A stretch of DNA of 42,730 nucleotides from a virus. Location: IMG/VR virus record IMGVR_UViG_3300030329_001304, positions 20,418 to 63,147 of that record. One strand, given 5' to 3'. Made by a program: the position numbers and the translations under genes. How positions within the stretch are numbered: the stretch's first letter is position 1; every line of letters begins with the position of its first letter. The notes under the pieces were generated by a model that ran no database searches, was not told the origin of the DNA, and worked only from the letters and a program-made list of their open reading frames with translations. Below, one piece after another: positions 1 through 9,524 of this stretch.

Positions 1-1425
1 AACAGTAATAACCTTTCAGTAGCTGGAACTATAACAGTTAATAGTGTAGCAGGAGGGGACGCTGAAATAGACATAGGAGACGTTGTAGCAGATTGTGCAA
101 AGATAGCTGTTGAAAGTGGAGATACCATAACAGCAGCGCATAGTAGTAATGCCCTTACAGTAGATGGTAATGGTATAGGCACCGGTAGAAGTATAGATTT
201 TACTGGAATTATATCAGGTACATTGGATATAATATGTACACATCCTAATACAACTGAGGCAGACCTCTCAGCTTCTTCAGGAGTTATAAATCATTTGACA
301 TTAAATCACGCAAGTTTAGTTATGAAGATGAACTCTTCTGCTACACTTGGAAAACTTACAATAACGGCAGGAGAATTTAGTACAGTAGATAGTAGTGGTA
401 ATTCTAAAGACCTTACAGTAACAGGAGAAGTAAGTATAGCAGGAACACTTACAGGTAATGCTTCAGCTATTACTATAGGAAAAATGCTTGAGATAACAAA
501 CGGAGGAACATATAATGAAACAAGTGGAACTACGTTAATATCAGGTCAACCAGATGGAGATTATGTTCTTAGAAATCACGATGGAGGAACATATACTAAA
601 CACACTACAGGTATCTTAAAAATTGCACGTACATCAGCAGCAGGAACTAAATATGCTAAATTTGGTGAAGATGTTTATAATGATTTAATATTAGAAAATA
701 CATCCAGTTCTTCAGCAGTAGCAATAGTTGGTGTTATGAACTTAGCAGGAGATTTAACTGTTGTAGAGGGAGAATTAAGAAGTTACGGAGGCACTGGAGC
801 AATAGATGTTGATGGTCATGTTTCAATAGAATCAGGTGGTAAATTTTCAACAGAAACTTCACAATTAGCAGCAGGTGGAGTTAATGCAGATTTTGGAAGT
901 CTTACAATAGCAAGTGGAGGAGAATACTCTGCAACACCGTTAACTACTACACTTACTGGTAAGAACGGTTCTAATTATATGCTACAAAATAGTGGGACAT
1001 TTACACACAACAAAGGCACAGTAAGATTTGAAGCAGATACAAGTTCAGGAACTTGGTATGCTACTAGTGCTTCAAATGTAGAAGCCAATTCTATTAAATT
1101 TTATAATCTTGAAACAGTAAGAACAGGCTCCGCAGGTTCATACAGATTTTTTGTAGGTGGTAATAGTTTCTATTTAGTAGTTTTAAATAATTTAACTATT
1201 GGAGTAAACACTTCAATTTATTCAAGTAATGGCACAAGTATATTGAGACATTATGGACCGTGTTTTAATATTGAGGGTGCAGCAGCTTTTGATAATGTAA
1301 AAGATGTTGAATGTGGATTTATCACAATAGGAAGTGCAGGAGAGTTAGAATTTAATGACGGCGACCAAACAATTAATTGCACAGGAATAAGAAATTTAAG
1401 AGGAGCAGCGGGGATATCAGCATGA
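1..1425 (+). CDS. Fibre/adhesin-like protein, 5' truncated by window edge
   Basis: The reading frame is open from base 1, so the true start lies outside the window; the first ATG or TTG inside it should not be taken as the start. The product is rich in Gly, Ser, Thr and Asn and consists of short beta-strand repeats (for example GTFTHNKGTV near 1000 and GGTYTKHTTG near 590), as in parallel beta-helix fibres and adhesins. The same repeat type recurs in the next gene, so the two are probably related modules of one virion fibre. Its stop TGA overlaps the next ATG (ATGA), suggesting coupled translation. A role in binding the host surface is inferred from composition and position only. Confidence 0.6.
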   Translation, partial: NSNNLSVAGTITVNSVAGGDAEIDIGDVVADCAKIAVESGDTITAAHSSNALTVDGNGIGTGRSIDFTGIISGTLDIICTHPNTTEADLSASSGVINHLTLNHASLVMKMNSSATLGKLTITAGEFSTVDSSGNSKDLTVTGEVSIAGTLTGNASAITIGKMLEITNGGTYNETSGTTLISGQPDGDYVLRNHDGGTYTKHTTGILKIARTSAAGTKYAKFGEDVYNDLILENTSSSSAVAIVGVMNLAGDLTVVEGELRSYGGTGAIDVDGHVSIESGGKFSTETSQLAAGGVNADFGSLTIASGGEYSATPLTTTLTGKNGSNYMLQNSGTFTHNKGTVRFEADTSSGTWYATSASNVEANSIKFYNLETVRTGSAGSYRFFVGGNSFYLVVLNNLTIGVNTSIYSSNGTSILRHYGPCFNIEGAAAFDNVKDVECGFITIGSAGELEFNDGDQTINCTGIRNLRGAAGISA

Positions 1426-4400
1426 GTAGTACAATAAACATAGTAGGCACGGGCGGAATAATAGAAGGAGACTTCGATGATGCAAACGTTAATGTAAATC
1501 TTGACGCTGCTTATAATTTTGTTGGGTCTGATGATGAGCATATTACTATTGCCGATAATTCTGCATTAGATTTAGGTGCTGGTGATATGACACTTTCCTG
1601 TTGGACAAATGCAATATATACAAATCAGGGCAGTAGTTATAATGCATTAATAACTAAAGGAGCTGCTGGCACTTCAGATACAGCTTATGGATTATCATTA
1701 GAAGGAAATGGAGTAGTTAGATTTAAAGCAGGTGCCAATCAAGTTTTATCAACTTCTTCAGGCGCATACGCAAATGACGGTTCTTTTGCACATATAGCAG
1801 GAGTAAAAAATGGAACTACATTTAAAATATATATTAATGGTGTAGAAGCAGCCAGTGCAACAAAATCAGACGTAGATACAGATAATAACGATGCACTAAT
1901 ACTTGCAGGAGACACAGGTGCAGTAAGGCATATAACTGGTAAACTTGGTGATGTGCGTATTTATAATACTGCGTTGAGTGCAAGTAATATTCAAGTCCTT
2001 GCTTCAAAAATAAATGTAAATCAAACACTAGGAGCAGGAACAACTAATCTTGTTGGGCGTTGGCCGATTATTGGAACTTCTATAGACATTACAGACAATT
2101 CAAGCAATTCAAATAACGGAACTGCTGTAAATTCACCAACAACAGTTTACGATGCCTTTAGTGTAAATGTTCAGGACAACAGCACAACGACAGATGGGAC
2201 GTTTACAGTAACACAAGGAAAGGTAGAGGGTTTGTCACTTACTTGTGTAGATTTAGATGGAACTAATGATTACATAACTTTCCCTTCTTCAGCTTCAGTA
2301 GGTGCTATTGGAGCTGCTGATTATACTATTGCTGGATGGTTCAATACAGATTCGTCAAACCAACAAGTTTATTTTACTACTGGACCTAATGCTGCCAACG
2401 GAGGTTCAAATGATAATCTATTTATTAGCATAGACCCCGGAGGAAACTATTTGGGATTAGGTTCCGCAGTTGCGTGGAAACATCAAGCAACTACTACTAT
2501 AACACAAAATGTATGGCATCAATTTATTTTAACACGGGTTGGAACTGTAAGTAAATGGTATTTGGATGGAGTTTTAGTTGGAACAGGTACAGATTCGACA
2601 ACTTGGACAGCAAGTACATTAGGTTATTTAGGACAGAATGGTGGTGGTACTCAAGATTTTAATGGAGAAATGAGAGACGTCCGTATATATGATTACGGGC
2701 TTTCTGAAGACCAAGCAGCTTCTCTTTATGCTGGAAATTATAATGTAACTCCTGACCATTGGTGGAAGATAGACGATGCAACACAAACTGCAACAGCCAC
2801 AATAGAAGATTATGGTACTGGAACGGACGCAGATGGGACTGGAGTAAGTCTTGGTACTTGGGTGAACGGCACTCTTGACCTTGACGGAACACTTACGATA
2901 GCAGCTAACGGAACTTTGTCAGCACCAAGAGGTAATTTAACGTTAGCAAGTTTCTTTGGAAATTCAGGTACTTATACACATAATAATGGAACTGTTGTAA
3001 CAGATGGTGCAAGTACTTGGGTAAATTCTGCTGCGTCAGTAGACCCTGTTTTTTACAACCTTCAACAATCGTCAGGTCAATTAAGATTTTACAATGATAT
3101 AACTATAGAAAGACAATTACAATTAGATGCAGGAGCTACTCATTTTTACATTTGGGCAAACAGAACATTAACAATGGGTTCTACAACAAGCCCTGAAGCA
3201 AATTATCCTAAACTTATTAACAATATGAATACTGGAGATAAACAATTTTGGTTTTACGCAGGAGATGGACAAACAACTACACTACAAGGTGTAAGCGAAT
3301 TGTATCCAATTATATTTACTAACACTAATGGAAGTAGCATTGAATGGGGATATCACGCTAATGGAGTAGCACAGATTAAGAATATAGATTTTCAATTCGG
3401 TATAACAACAGATACTCCTACTACAAACAATATAAAACTTACAGGAGATTGTGAGTTTGATGCCGTAACAGTAAGTAGTGGAGATACTTTAGATTTGAAT
3501 GGACAGAGGGCTGAGTTCGGTGGTAATTTCGAGTTAACTGGAGGAGGTACGCCGGGCGTACTTGATTGGGCAAGTTCTATGTTTATTTGTAAAGGAACTA
3601 TAAATTTAAACGGTCGATTTCCAACTTCTGATGCTAACACTATAATTATACACGACCCAACATCGGCTTCTGAAAAAGCAGTAACTTCTATGTATAGTAA
3701 CGGCACATTTTTCAATCAAAACAATGAAACTGAAATAACAGGATATGGTTGGACTTCAGGAACGCCAGATTATGTGTTAGAAAAAGTGTTTGTAGGCGGT
3801 ACTTTAGATTGTCAACAACATTTACAAGCAGGTGATATACAAACAGCAACAGGTGGGGACTTAAGAGGTGTTGACAGAACAATTACTTGTGAAGGAGATT
3901 TTACTACCAGTGGTGGTCTGCTTGGCACAAGTTGTCTTACACTAAACGGTTCTGATGAGTTTGCAGCACAGACCTCTGCAACTACTTGGGGAATCAATAA
4001 TGCTTATACTATAGAAATGTGGTTAAAAACAAGCACAGATTCTGATATGGTTTTGTTTGATATGGACAATGGTTCAGACAATGCCAATAGAATTGTATTA
4101 GCTTGTAATGCATCTACTAATGAAATAAAGTTAAGTGCTTTTGCTAGTAACGGAACTGAAACTGGATTATTTACAGGTAATGTTTTTGGTCAAGATTTTC
4201 ACGATGGTAAGTGGCATCACTTAGCAGTTACAAATAGTGGTTCAGAAATCAAGATATATGCTGATGGTAAATTAAACAAGCAGTTAACAGCTACAGTTAG
4301 TAGAAGTTCAGACCCAAGTATGAGATTATTTATTGGTAAAAAGAAGAATGATTCTGAGTTTTTTAATGGAGAGATAGAAGAAGTTAGAATATTTACTGAT

Positions 4401-5399
4401 GTAAGAACAGAGGCAGAAATAAGGGCAGATATGTTTCAAGGTGGAACATTAGCAAACTCAGGTAATTTATCTGCAAGGTATTCGTTTGATGAGGGTTCTG
4501 GAACGGCAGTAGATAATTCACAAGGAACTGATGGAAGAGATTTAGTAGCTTCTGGGACAGGAGTATGGGCAGGAGCAGGAACATTTACCTATGGTACTTC
4601 CACAGTAGATTTAACAGGAACAGGTGATTTGAGTTATGAAGGTAATACAAGCTTTTATAATTTAAAATGTGCTGCTTCTACGAAAACTACTACAGTAAAT
4701 AGACGTTCTTCAGGTGCTATTCAGATTCGCAATAATTTATATCATGGGGGAGGTACATTGGATAGAAGTGGTAGTGTAACCTATTCTTTCATGGCTAGTG
4801 CTAGTGCCCCCCTTTCGGGTGCAACTTCTCCTATAGTTATGGATAAATGTTATGTAGTTTATTGGAGTTCAACAGGTGTAGTACCTGCCTCTACGTGGGA
4901 ATATTTTATTAGCGATGTATCTCCCGTTACTCTCGGAGCGGATGTGACTTCTAATAATTATTTTAATACGAGTACTTATGAAACAGCTCTTGCAGGGAAT
5001 ACATTAACAGTTAATGAGATGAAATTTGGAAACAGCGCTAATGCTCATTTAAATATAGGAAGTGGTTCATTGGTATTAGCTAATGTTTTAGGGCTCAGTA
5101 CAAGTTATGCTGGTAATCAATTATCGGCAGGTCCGGGTTGTACAATTAGCGGAACTAACGCAGCAACTACTTTTAAATCTCAGAACGACTGGAATGTTGT
5201 AGGTAATGTAGAAAACTTAAATGTTACTAACGAAGAACTTAAAGTAACTGGGTTAGTTACAAACTGTACTGGTGATATACATCAATATTTCCCAACAATT
5301 GACCACGACCAACAAATAGATGCAGATACTGCTGACGACAGAGATATACAATTACATGGTGATAAATTAGATAGAGATACGGAGTTGATTAACTCATAA
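1422..5399 (+). CDS. Large virion fibre/adhesin with three LamG-like domains
   Basis: The product has 1325 residues from ATG 1422, which overlaps the previous stop; an upstream TTG at 1377 is less likely. Three concanavalin-A/LamG-like jelly-roll domains can be recognised at about residues 27-190, 275-438 and 837-1006. Each carries the family pattern of a hydrophobic strand (for example YTIAGWFN), a WHxFxLTR-type strand, YxDG and a closing G-E-x-x-D-V-R-I-Y strand. Between them are beta-helix-like stretches (GTYTHNNGTV and similar) shared with the preceding gene. LamG domains commonly bind glycans, so host-surface recognition is plausible. Position before the neck genes rather than after the baseplate leaves open whether it decorates the head or the tail. 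Confidence 0.7.
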   Translation: MSSTINIVGTGGIIEGDFDDANVNVNLDAAYNFVGSDDEHITIADNSALDLGAGDMTLSCWTNAIYTNQGSSYNALITKGAAGTSDTAYGLSLEGNGVVRFKAGANQVLSTSSGAYANDGSFAHIAGVKNGTTFKIYINGVEAASATKSDVDTDNNDALILAGDTGAVRHITGKLGDVRIYNTALSASNIQVLASKINVNQTLGAGTTNLVGRWPIIGTSIDITDNSSNSNNGTAVNSPTTVYDAFSVNVQDNSTTTDGTFTVTQGKVEGLSLTCVDLDGTNDYITFPSSASVGAIGAADYTIAGWFNTDSSNQQVYFTTGPNAANGGSNDNLFISIDPGGNYLGLGSAVAWKHQATTTITQNVWHQFILTRVGTVSKWYLDGVLVGTGTDSTTWTASTLGYLGQNGGGTQDFNGEMRDVRIYDYGLSEDQAASLYAGNYNVTPDHWWKIDDATQTATATIEDYGTGTDADGTGVSLGTWVNGTLDLDGTLTIAANGTLSAPRGNLTLASFFGNSGTYTHNNGTVVTDGASTWVNSAASVDPVFYNLQQSSGQLRFYNDITIERQLQLDAGATHFYIWANRTLTMGSTTSPEANYPKLINNMNTGDKQFWFYAGDGQTTTLQGVSELYPIIFTNTNGSSIEWGYHANGVAQIKNIDFQFGITTDTPTTNNIKLTGDCEFDAVTVSSGDTLDLNGQRAEFGGNFELTGGGTPGVLDWASSMFICKGTINLNGRFPTSDANTIIIHDPTSASEKAVTSMYSNGTFFNQNNETEITGYGWTSGTPDYVLEKVFVGGTLDCQQHLQAGDIQTATGGDLRGVDRTITCEGDFTTSGGLLGTSCLTLNGSDEFAAQTSATTWGINNAYTIEMWLKTSTDSDMVLFDMDNGSDNANRIVLACNASTNEIKLSAFASNGTETGLFTGNVFGQDFHDGKWHHLAVTNSGSEIKIYADGKLNKQLTATVSRSSDPSMRLFIGKKKNDSEFFNGEIEEVRIFTDVRTEAEIRADMFQGGTLANSGNLSARYSFDEGSGTAVDNSQGTDGRDLVASGTGVWAGAGTFTYGTSTVDLTGTGDLSYEGNTSFYNLKCAASTKTTTVNRRSSGAIQIRNNLYHGGGTLDRSGSVTYSFMASASAPLSGATSPIVMDKCYVVYWSSTGVVPASTWEYFISDVSPVTLGADVTSNNYFNTSTYETALAGNTLTVNEMKFGNSANAHLNIGSGSLVLANVLGLSTSYAGNQLSAGPGCTISGTNAATTFKSQNDWNVVGNVENLNVTNEELKVTGLVTNCTGDIHQYFPTIDHDQQIDADTADDRDIQLHGDKLDRDTELINS

Positions 5400-5400
5400 G

Positions 5401-5414
5401 GAAAGGTTTATATA
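5401..5414 (+). promoter_or_regulatory. Archaeal BRE/TATA-like element
   Basis: GAAAGGTTTATATA lies directly after the fibre stop codon and matches the archaeal BRE plus TATA consensus. Its last base is the A of the ATG at 5414. Transcription about 25 bases downstream would begin inside the 68-codon ORF and could serve the neck genes from 5671. The purine run also resembles a ribosome binding site for 5414, so either reading is possible. Confidence 0.45.
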
Positions 5415-5620
5415 TGGATACAACAGATAAAGAACTATTGATTCGCATAGACGAACGCGTCAACACCATTTTTAACAGGATGGAAAAATTTGAAACACTC
5501 TTTACGAATCACTTAGCTCATCATGAAATGTGGGAAGAAGACATCAAAAGACAAGTAAGATGGTTAGTTGGTTTCGCCCTTTCCGCAGCTACTGGTGTAG
5601 GCGCATGGGGGATGATGTAG
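5414..5620 (+). CDS. Small amphipathic/membrane protein, XhlA/holin-like layout
   Basis: The product has 68 residues. The first 45 or so form a charged, probably coiled-coil helix (MDTTDKELLIRIDERVNT and on), followed by a basic patch (KRQVRW) and one C-terminal membrane segment of about 18 residues ending at GAWGMM. This layout is that of XhlA/hemolysin-type phage proteins that accompany holins, and many phage genomes carry such a gene next to fibres. The match is architectural, not sequence-based, and archaeal virus lysis is poorly known; a virion-attached membrane anchor is an alternative. ATG 5414 follows a purine-rich AAGGAAAGG. Confidence 0.4.
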   Translation: MDTTDKELLIRIDERVNTIFNRMEKFETLFTNHLAHHEMWEEDIKRQVRWLVGFALSAATGVGAWGMM

Positions 5621-5671
5621 ATGGTATATAAAAAGAAAACTAAGAAACAAACAAAAAGGAGAAAGAAATAA
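5621..5671 (+). CDS. Possible 16-residue basic leader peptide
   Basis: A 16-codon ORF starts at ATG 5621, directly after the preceding TAG, and encodes MVYKKKTKKQTKRRKK, with 11 Lys or Arg among 16 residues. Its TAA shares an A with the ATG of the adaptor gene (TAATG). A second tiny ORF with the same ATGGTATATA beginning precedes the tail tube gene at 9525. It may be translated for coupling, or may only be the spacer that holds the ribosome binding site AAGGAGA. Confidence 0.25.
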   Translation: MVYKKKTKKQTKRRKK

Positions 5672-6132
5672 TGGTAGATGTAGCATGGAACGTAGGTTTT
5701 CGTAACAGAGTTCGACTTTTAGCTGGTATAGAACAAGAGGAATTGGATAATGATTCTTTAGATTTATTAATGGATATATCGGCTGAGTGGTATTACGAAC
5801 AAATGGGAGTAGCATTTACTTTAGATGCAAATGATACAGACAATAATGCTGTTATGTATTATTCATGTTATTTAGCTTCTATTGCACAAAACGGAATGGG
5901 TATAGAGAGAATTCAAGTTGGAGATTTAGCAGTTTATTATGAAGGAGATGCCTTTATACATTTCAAAGAACTAGCAGAACAACAACTTGTTATGAAAAAT
6001 GCCCTTAGCATCAAGACTACAACATACAATGCAGACCCATACCTCGGAGAGGTCAACTGGGATGAAAACGTTACAGGCGTTAACTCTACTAAAGATATGT
6101 ATCCAAGGCCAAGAGGGACTGGAGGCGAATAA
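5671..6132 (+). CDS. Head-tail adaptor (connector) protein, putative
   Basis: The product has 153 residues. The N-terminal half is helical, with an acidic helix (EQEELDNDSLDLLMD) followed by a Tyr- and Ala-rich helix (MYYSCYLASIAQNGMG). This helical profile is typical of HK97 gp6/SPP1 gp15-type adaptors that sit below the portal. It is first in a TAATG-coupled series with the head-closure and terminator candidates, which is the usual order of neck genes. The assignment rests on size, helical profile and gene order; no diagnostic motif is visible. The ribosome binding site is AAGGAGA. Confidence 0.5.
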   Translation: MVDVAWNVGFRNRVRLLAGIEQEELDNDSLDLLMDISAEWYYEQMGVAFTLDANDTDNNAVMYYSCYLASIAQNGMGIERIQVGDLAVYYEGDAFIHFKELAEQQLVMKNALSIKTTTYNADPYLGEVNWDENVTGVNSTKDMYPRPRGTGGE

Positions 6133-7109
6133 TGCCGGGTCTTATTGGTTCACAAGGCGTCCGACCCGGTGCTTTGAATATGAATCGAGTGTTTCGTGCA
6201 CTACGATATAGAACCGAACAAGCCCAAAAAGTAACTTATCACAGACCAGCTATATACAAAACAGATGCTTATGGAGTACCTTCTGGAACTATAGGTTCTA
6301 ATGAACTTTTAATACCTGATTTGCCTGCAATTATAAGACCTGCCGTTACAGCAGACTATCAACAACAGAGACAAGGAAGTAACATTATTGGAGCTGCTAG
6401 GATATACACCCCAAACATAACAACTATCAAAAAATATGATAATTTTAATCAAAATAATAATGGTGATTTTAATGAAATTGAAGGTTGGGATAGACTAATT
6501 ACAAATTATAGAACAGTATATAGTGTTTTTACTAGTGGGAATAGTAATCCTAATCCGGAATGGGTAAATACAGGTGGTAATACACCTATTTCAGATGGAG
6601 AATCTATACTAGTTAGCGGTAATTCTACCGCAGTAACTTACACTACTACTGGTAATAAAAATGTACTAGAAGCAGACCGTCTTCGCTTCAAAATTAAAAC
6701 TAACGATAATAATGTAGCACTTACATCAGTAGTAATAACTAATACTAACGGAGCACAAACATTAACTTATACTCCTGCGGCTTTAACGCTTACCCAAAAT
6801 ACATGGTTAACTGTAGATTTACCATTTTTATCAGGTACAACATCGACTAGCGTATACCAAGGAGGTACACGTTACGCAACTACAGTAGCAGGAACTTATG
6901 ATTATGAAAAAGATTTAGCATCTATTAAATTTAACTACACAGGACCAGCAACTAATGCAGACATAATATATTTAAAAGAAGTTGAGTTTTATAAATCAGT
7001 ATCATGGCACGTACATTCCTTAAAAGACATGACTGATGGGTATATAATTTTTGATTGCGTAAGAACTCAAGGACGCAATGATTCTAGGAGGAGGGCTTAC
7101 GACGAATAA
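6132..7109 (+). CDS. Head-closure (stopper) protein with inserted beta-sandwich domain, putative
   Basis: The product has 325 residues, far longer than the usual 100-130 of a head-closure protein. The ends look like one small domain: residues about 35-95 (RPAIYKTDAYG, IIRPAVTADYQQQRQG, YTPNITTIKK) and the C-terminal 40 residues with DGYIIFDCVRTQGRND. Residues about 100-285 form a Thr/Asn-rich all-beta stretch (DRLRFKIKTNDNN, NTWLTVDLPF, DIIYLKEVEFYK) resembling galactose-binding or CBM-like sandwiches. It lies between the adaptor and terminator candidates and shares TAATG overlaps with both. The neck role is inferred from order, and the inserted domain is a composition-based reading. Confidence 0.45.
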   Translation: MPGLIGSQGVRPGALNMNRVFRALRYRTEQAQKVTYHRPAIYKTDAYGVPSGTIGSNELLIPDLPAIIRPAVTADYQQQRQGSNIIGAARIYTPNITTIKKYDNFNQNNNGDFNEIEGWDRLITNYRTVYSVFTSGNSNPNPEWVNTGGNTPISDGESILVSGNSTAVTYTTTGNKNVLEADRLRFKIKTNDNNVALTSVVITNTNGAQTLTYTPAALTLTQNTWLTVDLPFLSGTTSTSVYQGGTRYATTVAGTYDYEKDLASIKFNYTGPATNADIIYLKEVEFYKSVSWHVHSLKDMTDGYIIFDCVRTQGRNDSRRRAYDE

Positions 7110-7687
7110 TGCCAACTAATCCACCAGACCATCTAAATAATATAGAACGAGCTCTAATAGACAAGCTCCGTTTAGGCACCTACAATACTGTAGGGGGCAC
7201 AGACACAGCATGGGCTGACACAGACGTCACAGTTTATGGTCAATTCCCAACTACAGACGATGTTAGCTATCCTTGTTTAATTGTAGAAATGGTCGCAAAT
7301 GGGATAGAAACTCAGTTTATGGGACAGAACATTACTAAGAATGATGGAACTGCGGCAAAAGGGGAGCTCTATGGTATAGGCTTTAATATATATATCATGG
7401 TAGATAGAGCAAGCTCTATAGATATTACCAATACTATAGCAGGGCCTAGTAATGTAACTCAGCCCTATAAAGAGAGAAGGTTGCTTAATTATCTCATGCT
7501 TAATGGAGCTAATGTGCTTATGGACCTTGATTTTGCTGATATTGTAAAGGGTGCCGCTGGTACGCCTGCTGCAACTGAGGTTGATGAACGTCACTTCAGT
7601 GGTTTTAGAAACATTGGTTATGACCCTGCATTGGAATTGTGGACTAGTCAAGCTTCGATGGTAGTAACGTTCAAGAATAGTAGATAG
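7109..7687 (+). CDS. Tail terminator/tail completion protein, putative
   Basis: The product has 192 residues. It begins with a short helix (LNNIERALIDKLR), followed by strands including YPCLIVEMVANGIE and GIGFNIYIMVDRA, then a helix (RRLLNYLMLNGANVLMDLDF) and a final strand (QASMVVTFKNSR). A helix, then a YPxxxVE-like strand, then an IYIMV strand is typical of tail terminator proteins of the lambda gpU/HK97 gp10 type. It follows the head-closure candidate with a TAATG overlap. The function is inferred from this pattern and position. Confidence 0.45.
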   Translation: MPTNPPDHLNNIERALIDKLRLGTYNTVGGTDTAWADTDVTVYGQFPTTDDVSYPCLIVEMVANGIETQFMGQNITKNDGTAAKGELYGIGFNIYIMVDRASSIDITNTIAGPSNVTQPYKERRLLNYLMLNGANVLMDLDFADIVKGAAGTPAATEVDERHFSGFRNIGYDPALELWTSQASMVVTFKNSR

Positions 7688-7688
7688 T

Positions 7689-9428
7689 ATGGCTCAAGTT
7701 ACTTGGGCAACTCAGTTCCAAAAACAAGATGTAATGAGAACCATTACGGTTGGATTCCAACCATATATGCCGTTTTCACAACAGTACGCTATGTCGCTAC
7801 GCCCAGAAGCAGAACCCGGTTATTTTGAACTTACACCCCAGCCTGAAGGAGATGAAATGCTTCCTACAACAGGAAAGGGTAAAGAGTATAGTTTTGAAAC
7901 TCGTATGAAAACTTATATGGGAAAGGGTGAAGAAGGACTAGCTTATATGAGTCGATATCATAGCCCAGATAGAGCAACTCAAGTTGCTAATGCACCTCCA
8001 CAAGGTGCGGCTACAGCTACCTCTACAGCAGCAAAACAACTTGCTAATATGTTTAAGAGTAGGATGGATGTACGAGCAACTCCCAAGGGAATGAGTAGAG
8101 ATGTGGGTGAGTTAACTTTAGGTAAGCTTACAAGAATGTTAGATAAAGAATTAAAAATGTCTAGGACGCAGGACCAAATAGACCGAGGCCCTAAAAGAGG
8201 TGGTAAATTCTGGGGTAATGATTTTGACATTCAACTAGAAAGAACAGGAGGGACATTTAGAGAGTTTTTAAATACCAAAATAGGTAAAAAAGATATGGAA
8301 GGTGTACATTCTTTGGAAATGACGCGTGCCGCTGGTAACTCAACTACTTCAAAACTTTTAAGTATGAGTCAAAAAGAGATGAACGATAGAAGTGAAAAGG
8401 GTACTGAGGCTAAATTTAAAGCTCATGTGAAAGATAAATTAACAGTACTTAACGAAACAATAAAAGATGTTGTTTTGAAGATGAGTAAGGAGGAAAGAGA
8501 ATTATATAATAAAACTGAGGCAACTATGCTTGGAAAAGGTGCAGGAACTGCTGGGTCAGGGATGTTAGCAGCTAGAGCTTTGGTTACAGCAGGTAGTGAT
8601 GTACTTTTAAATAGAACCTTGAGAGATTTTATAGGTAAAGTTAGTCGTTCTGCTTTAATTAACGAATTAAATGGGTTAACAGGATTAGCTAAACATCTGT
8701 ACCAAGTAAGGTTGGGTAAAAAAATGTTAGGTTTTGCGATGATATCAGCTAAACCTATTACTGTAGGGGAAGTAACTTACCCTAGATTTGACCCAGAGCC
8801 TCATATTATAGTTATGGAAGTAGGTGCTGGCGCAAATCATTTAGTTAATGCTTTTGGTGAGTGGGTAGTTGAAAATAAAGGAGTTGATTCTAAGATAATG
8901 AGTGGATATATTGCAGATGCTGAGACTTATGCAAGTAGTCAAGCTATACTTACTCAGGACCGTGTAGACCATATGTATGAATCTTCGTCTGTTAATGCTG
9001 CTCAAATGGTAATAGACAGCACAGGTATAGCTGTAGGAGAGACTGTACTGAGTAATGTTAGACTGATGCCTATGGATATAGCTGAAAATATAAGACAACA
9101 GATGATTTTACATTTTAGAGAAGGAGGAGCGTCGAAAAGATTTGCTCAATGGTATCAACGTTTGTTTGACAAAAGTAACTTATTAACACGAAGTTGGTAC
9201 AATAGCATCAGTATGGTGGGTAAACGAGGAGGTAGCTTCTCAGAAGAATGGACATATGGGGATGACAAAGGAAATCCCAACAAAAGATTCTTGGGTGTTT
9301 GGAGTAAAGCATCACAAGATACGTGGAAAAATGACGTTGGAAGAAATGTATCTATTTCTCCATTTATTATATCTAGACGTAAAGGCGTCGCTGCTTTCAG
9401 AACTGGTGGTGATTATGGTAAGGATTAA
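7689..9428 (+). CDS. Unrecognised 579-residue protein of the neck/tail module
   Basis: I do not recognise this family. The N-terminal part is Pro/Gly-rich (FQPYMPFSQQYAMSLRPEAEPGY); the middle is basic and helical (about residues 120-320, rich in Lys, Glu and Met); the C-terminal third is more globular, with IIVMEVGAGANHLV and AQWYQRLFDKSN, ending in a basic tail (ISRRKGVAAFRTGGDYGKD). It starts one base after the terminator candidate and precedes the tube promoter. This is where a contractile-tail sheath would lie, but the sequence shows no sheath hallmark. A minor structural or tail-completion role is possible. Confidence 0.4.
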   Translation: MAQVTWATQFQKQDVMRTITVGFQPYMPFSQQYAMSLRPEAEPGYFELTPQPEGDEMLPTTGKGKEYSFETRMKTYMGKGEEGLAYMSRYHSPDRATQVANAPPQGAATATSTAAKQLANMFKSRMDVRATPKGMSRDVGELTLGKLTRMLDKELKMSRTQDQIDRGPKRGGKFWGNDFDIQLERTGGTFREFLNTKIGKKDMEGVHSLEMTRAAGNSTTSKLLSMSQKEMNDRSEKGTEAKFKAHVKDKLTVLNETIKDVVLKMSKEERELYNKTEATMLGKGAGTAGSGMLAARALVTAGSDVLLNRTLRDFIGKVSRSALINELNGLTGLAKHLYQVRLGKKMLGFAMISAKPITVGEVTYPRFDPEPHIIVMEVGAGANHLVNAFGEWVVENKGVDSKIMSGYIADAETYASSQAILTQDRVDHMYESSSVNAAQMVIDSTGIAVGETVLSNVRLMPMDIAENIRQQMILHFREGGASKRFAQWYQRLFDKSNLLTRSWYNSISMVGKRGGSFSEEWTYGDDKGNPNKRFLGVWSKASQDTWKNDVGRNVSISPFIISRRKGVAAFRTGGDYGKD

Positions 9429-9430
9429 GC

Positions 9431-9444
9431 AAAAGCTTTATATA
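9431..9444 (+). promoter_or_regulatory. Archaeal BRE/TATA promoter for tail tube genes
   Basis: AAAAGCTTTATATA starts directly after the stop of the 579-residue gene. It matches the archaeal BRE plus TATA box, and transcription is expected to begin near 9466-9470. This gives the tube genes, needed in large amounts, their own promoter and a leader of roughly 100 bases. Confidence 0.65.
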
Positions 9445-9524
9445 GTAAGCCGAGCTAATTTAAAGGTAACGAGTGGAATGCAAAGTACCGAAGGTCTAGA
9501 CAACAAAAAATAAAGGTGAATAAA

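Noticed and set aside
3392-3715. 107-codon minus-strand ORF
   Set aside because: It is antisense to the LamG fibre gene, whose beta-repeat sequence gives long open shadows.
7689-9428. Tail sheath protein, because of its place just before the tube genes
   Set aside because: The sequence lacks any sheath-like start or strand pattern and is basic and helical in the middle; no other contractile-tail gene is seen.
9256-9513. 85-codon plus-strand ORF at the end of the 579-residue gene
   Set aside because: It overlaps that gene out of frame and then runs across the tube promoter; no family pattern is seen.
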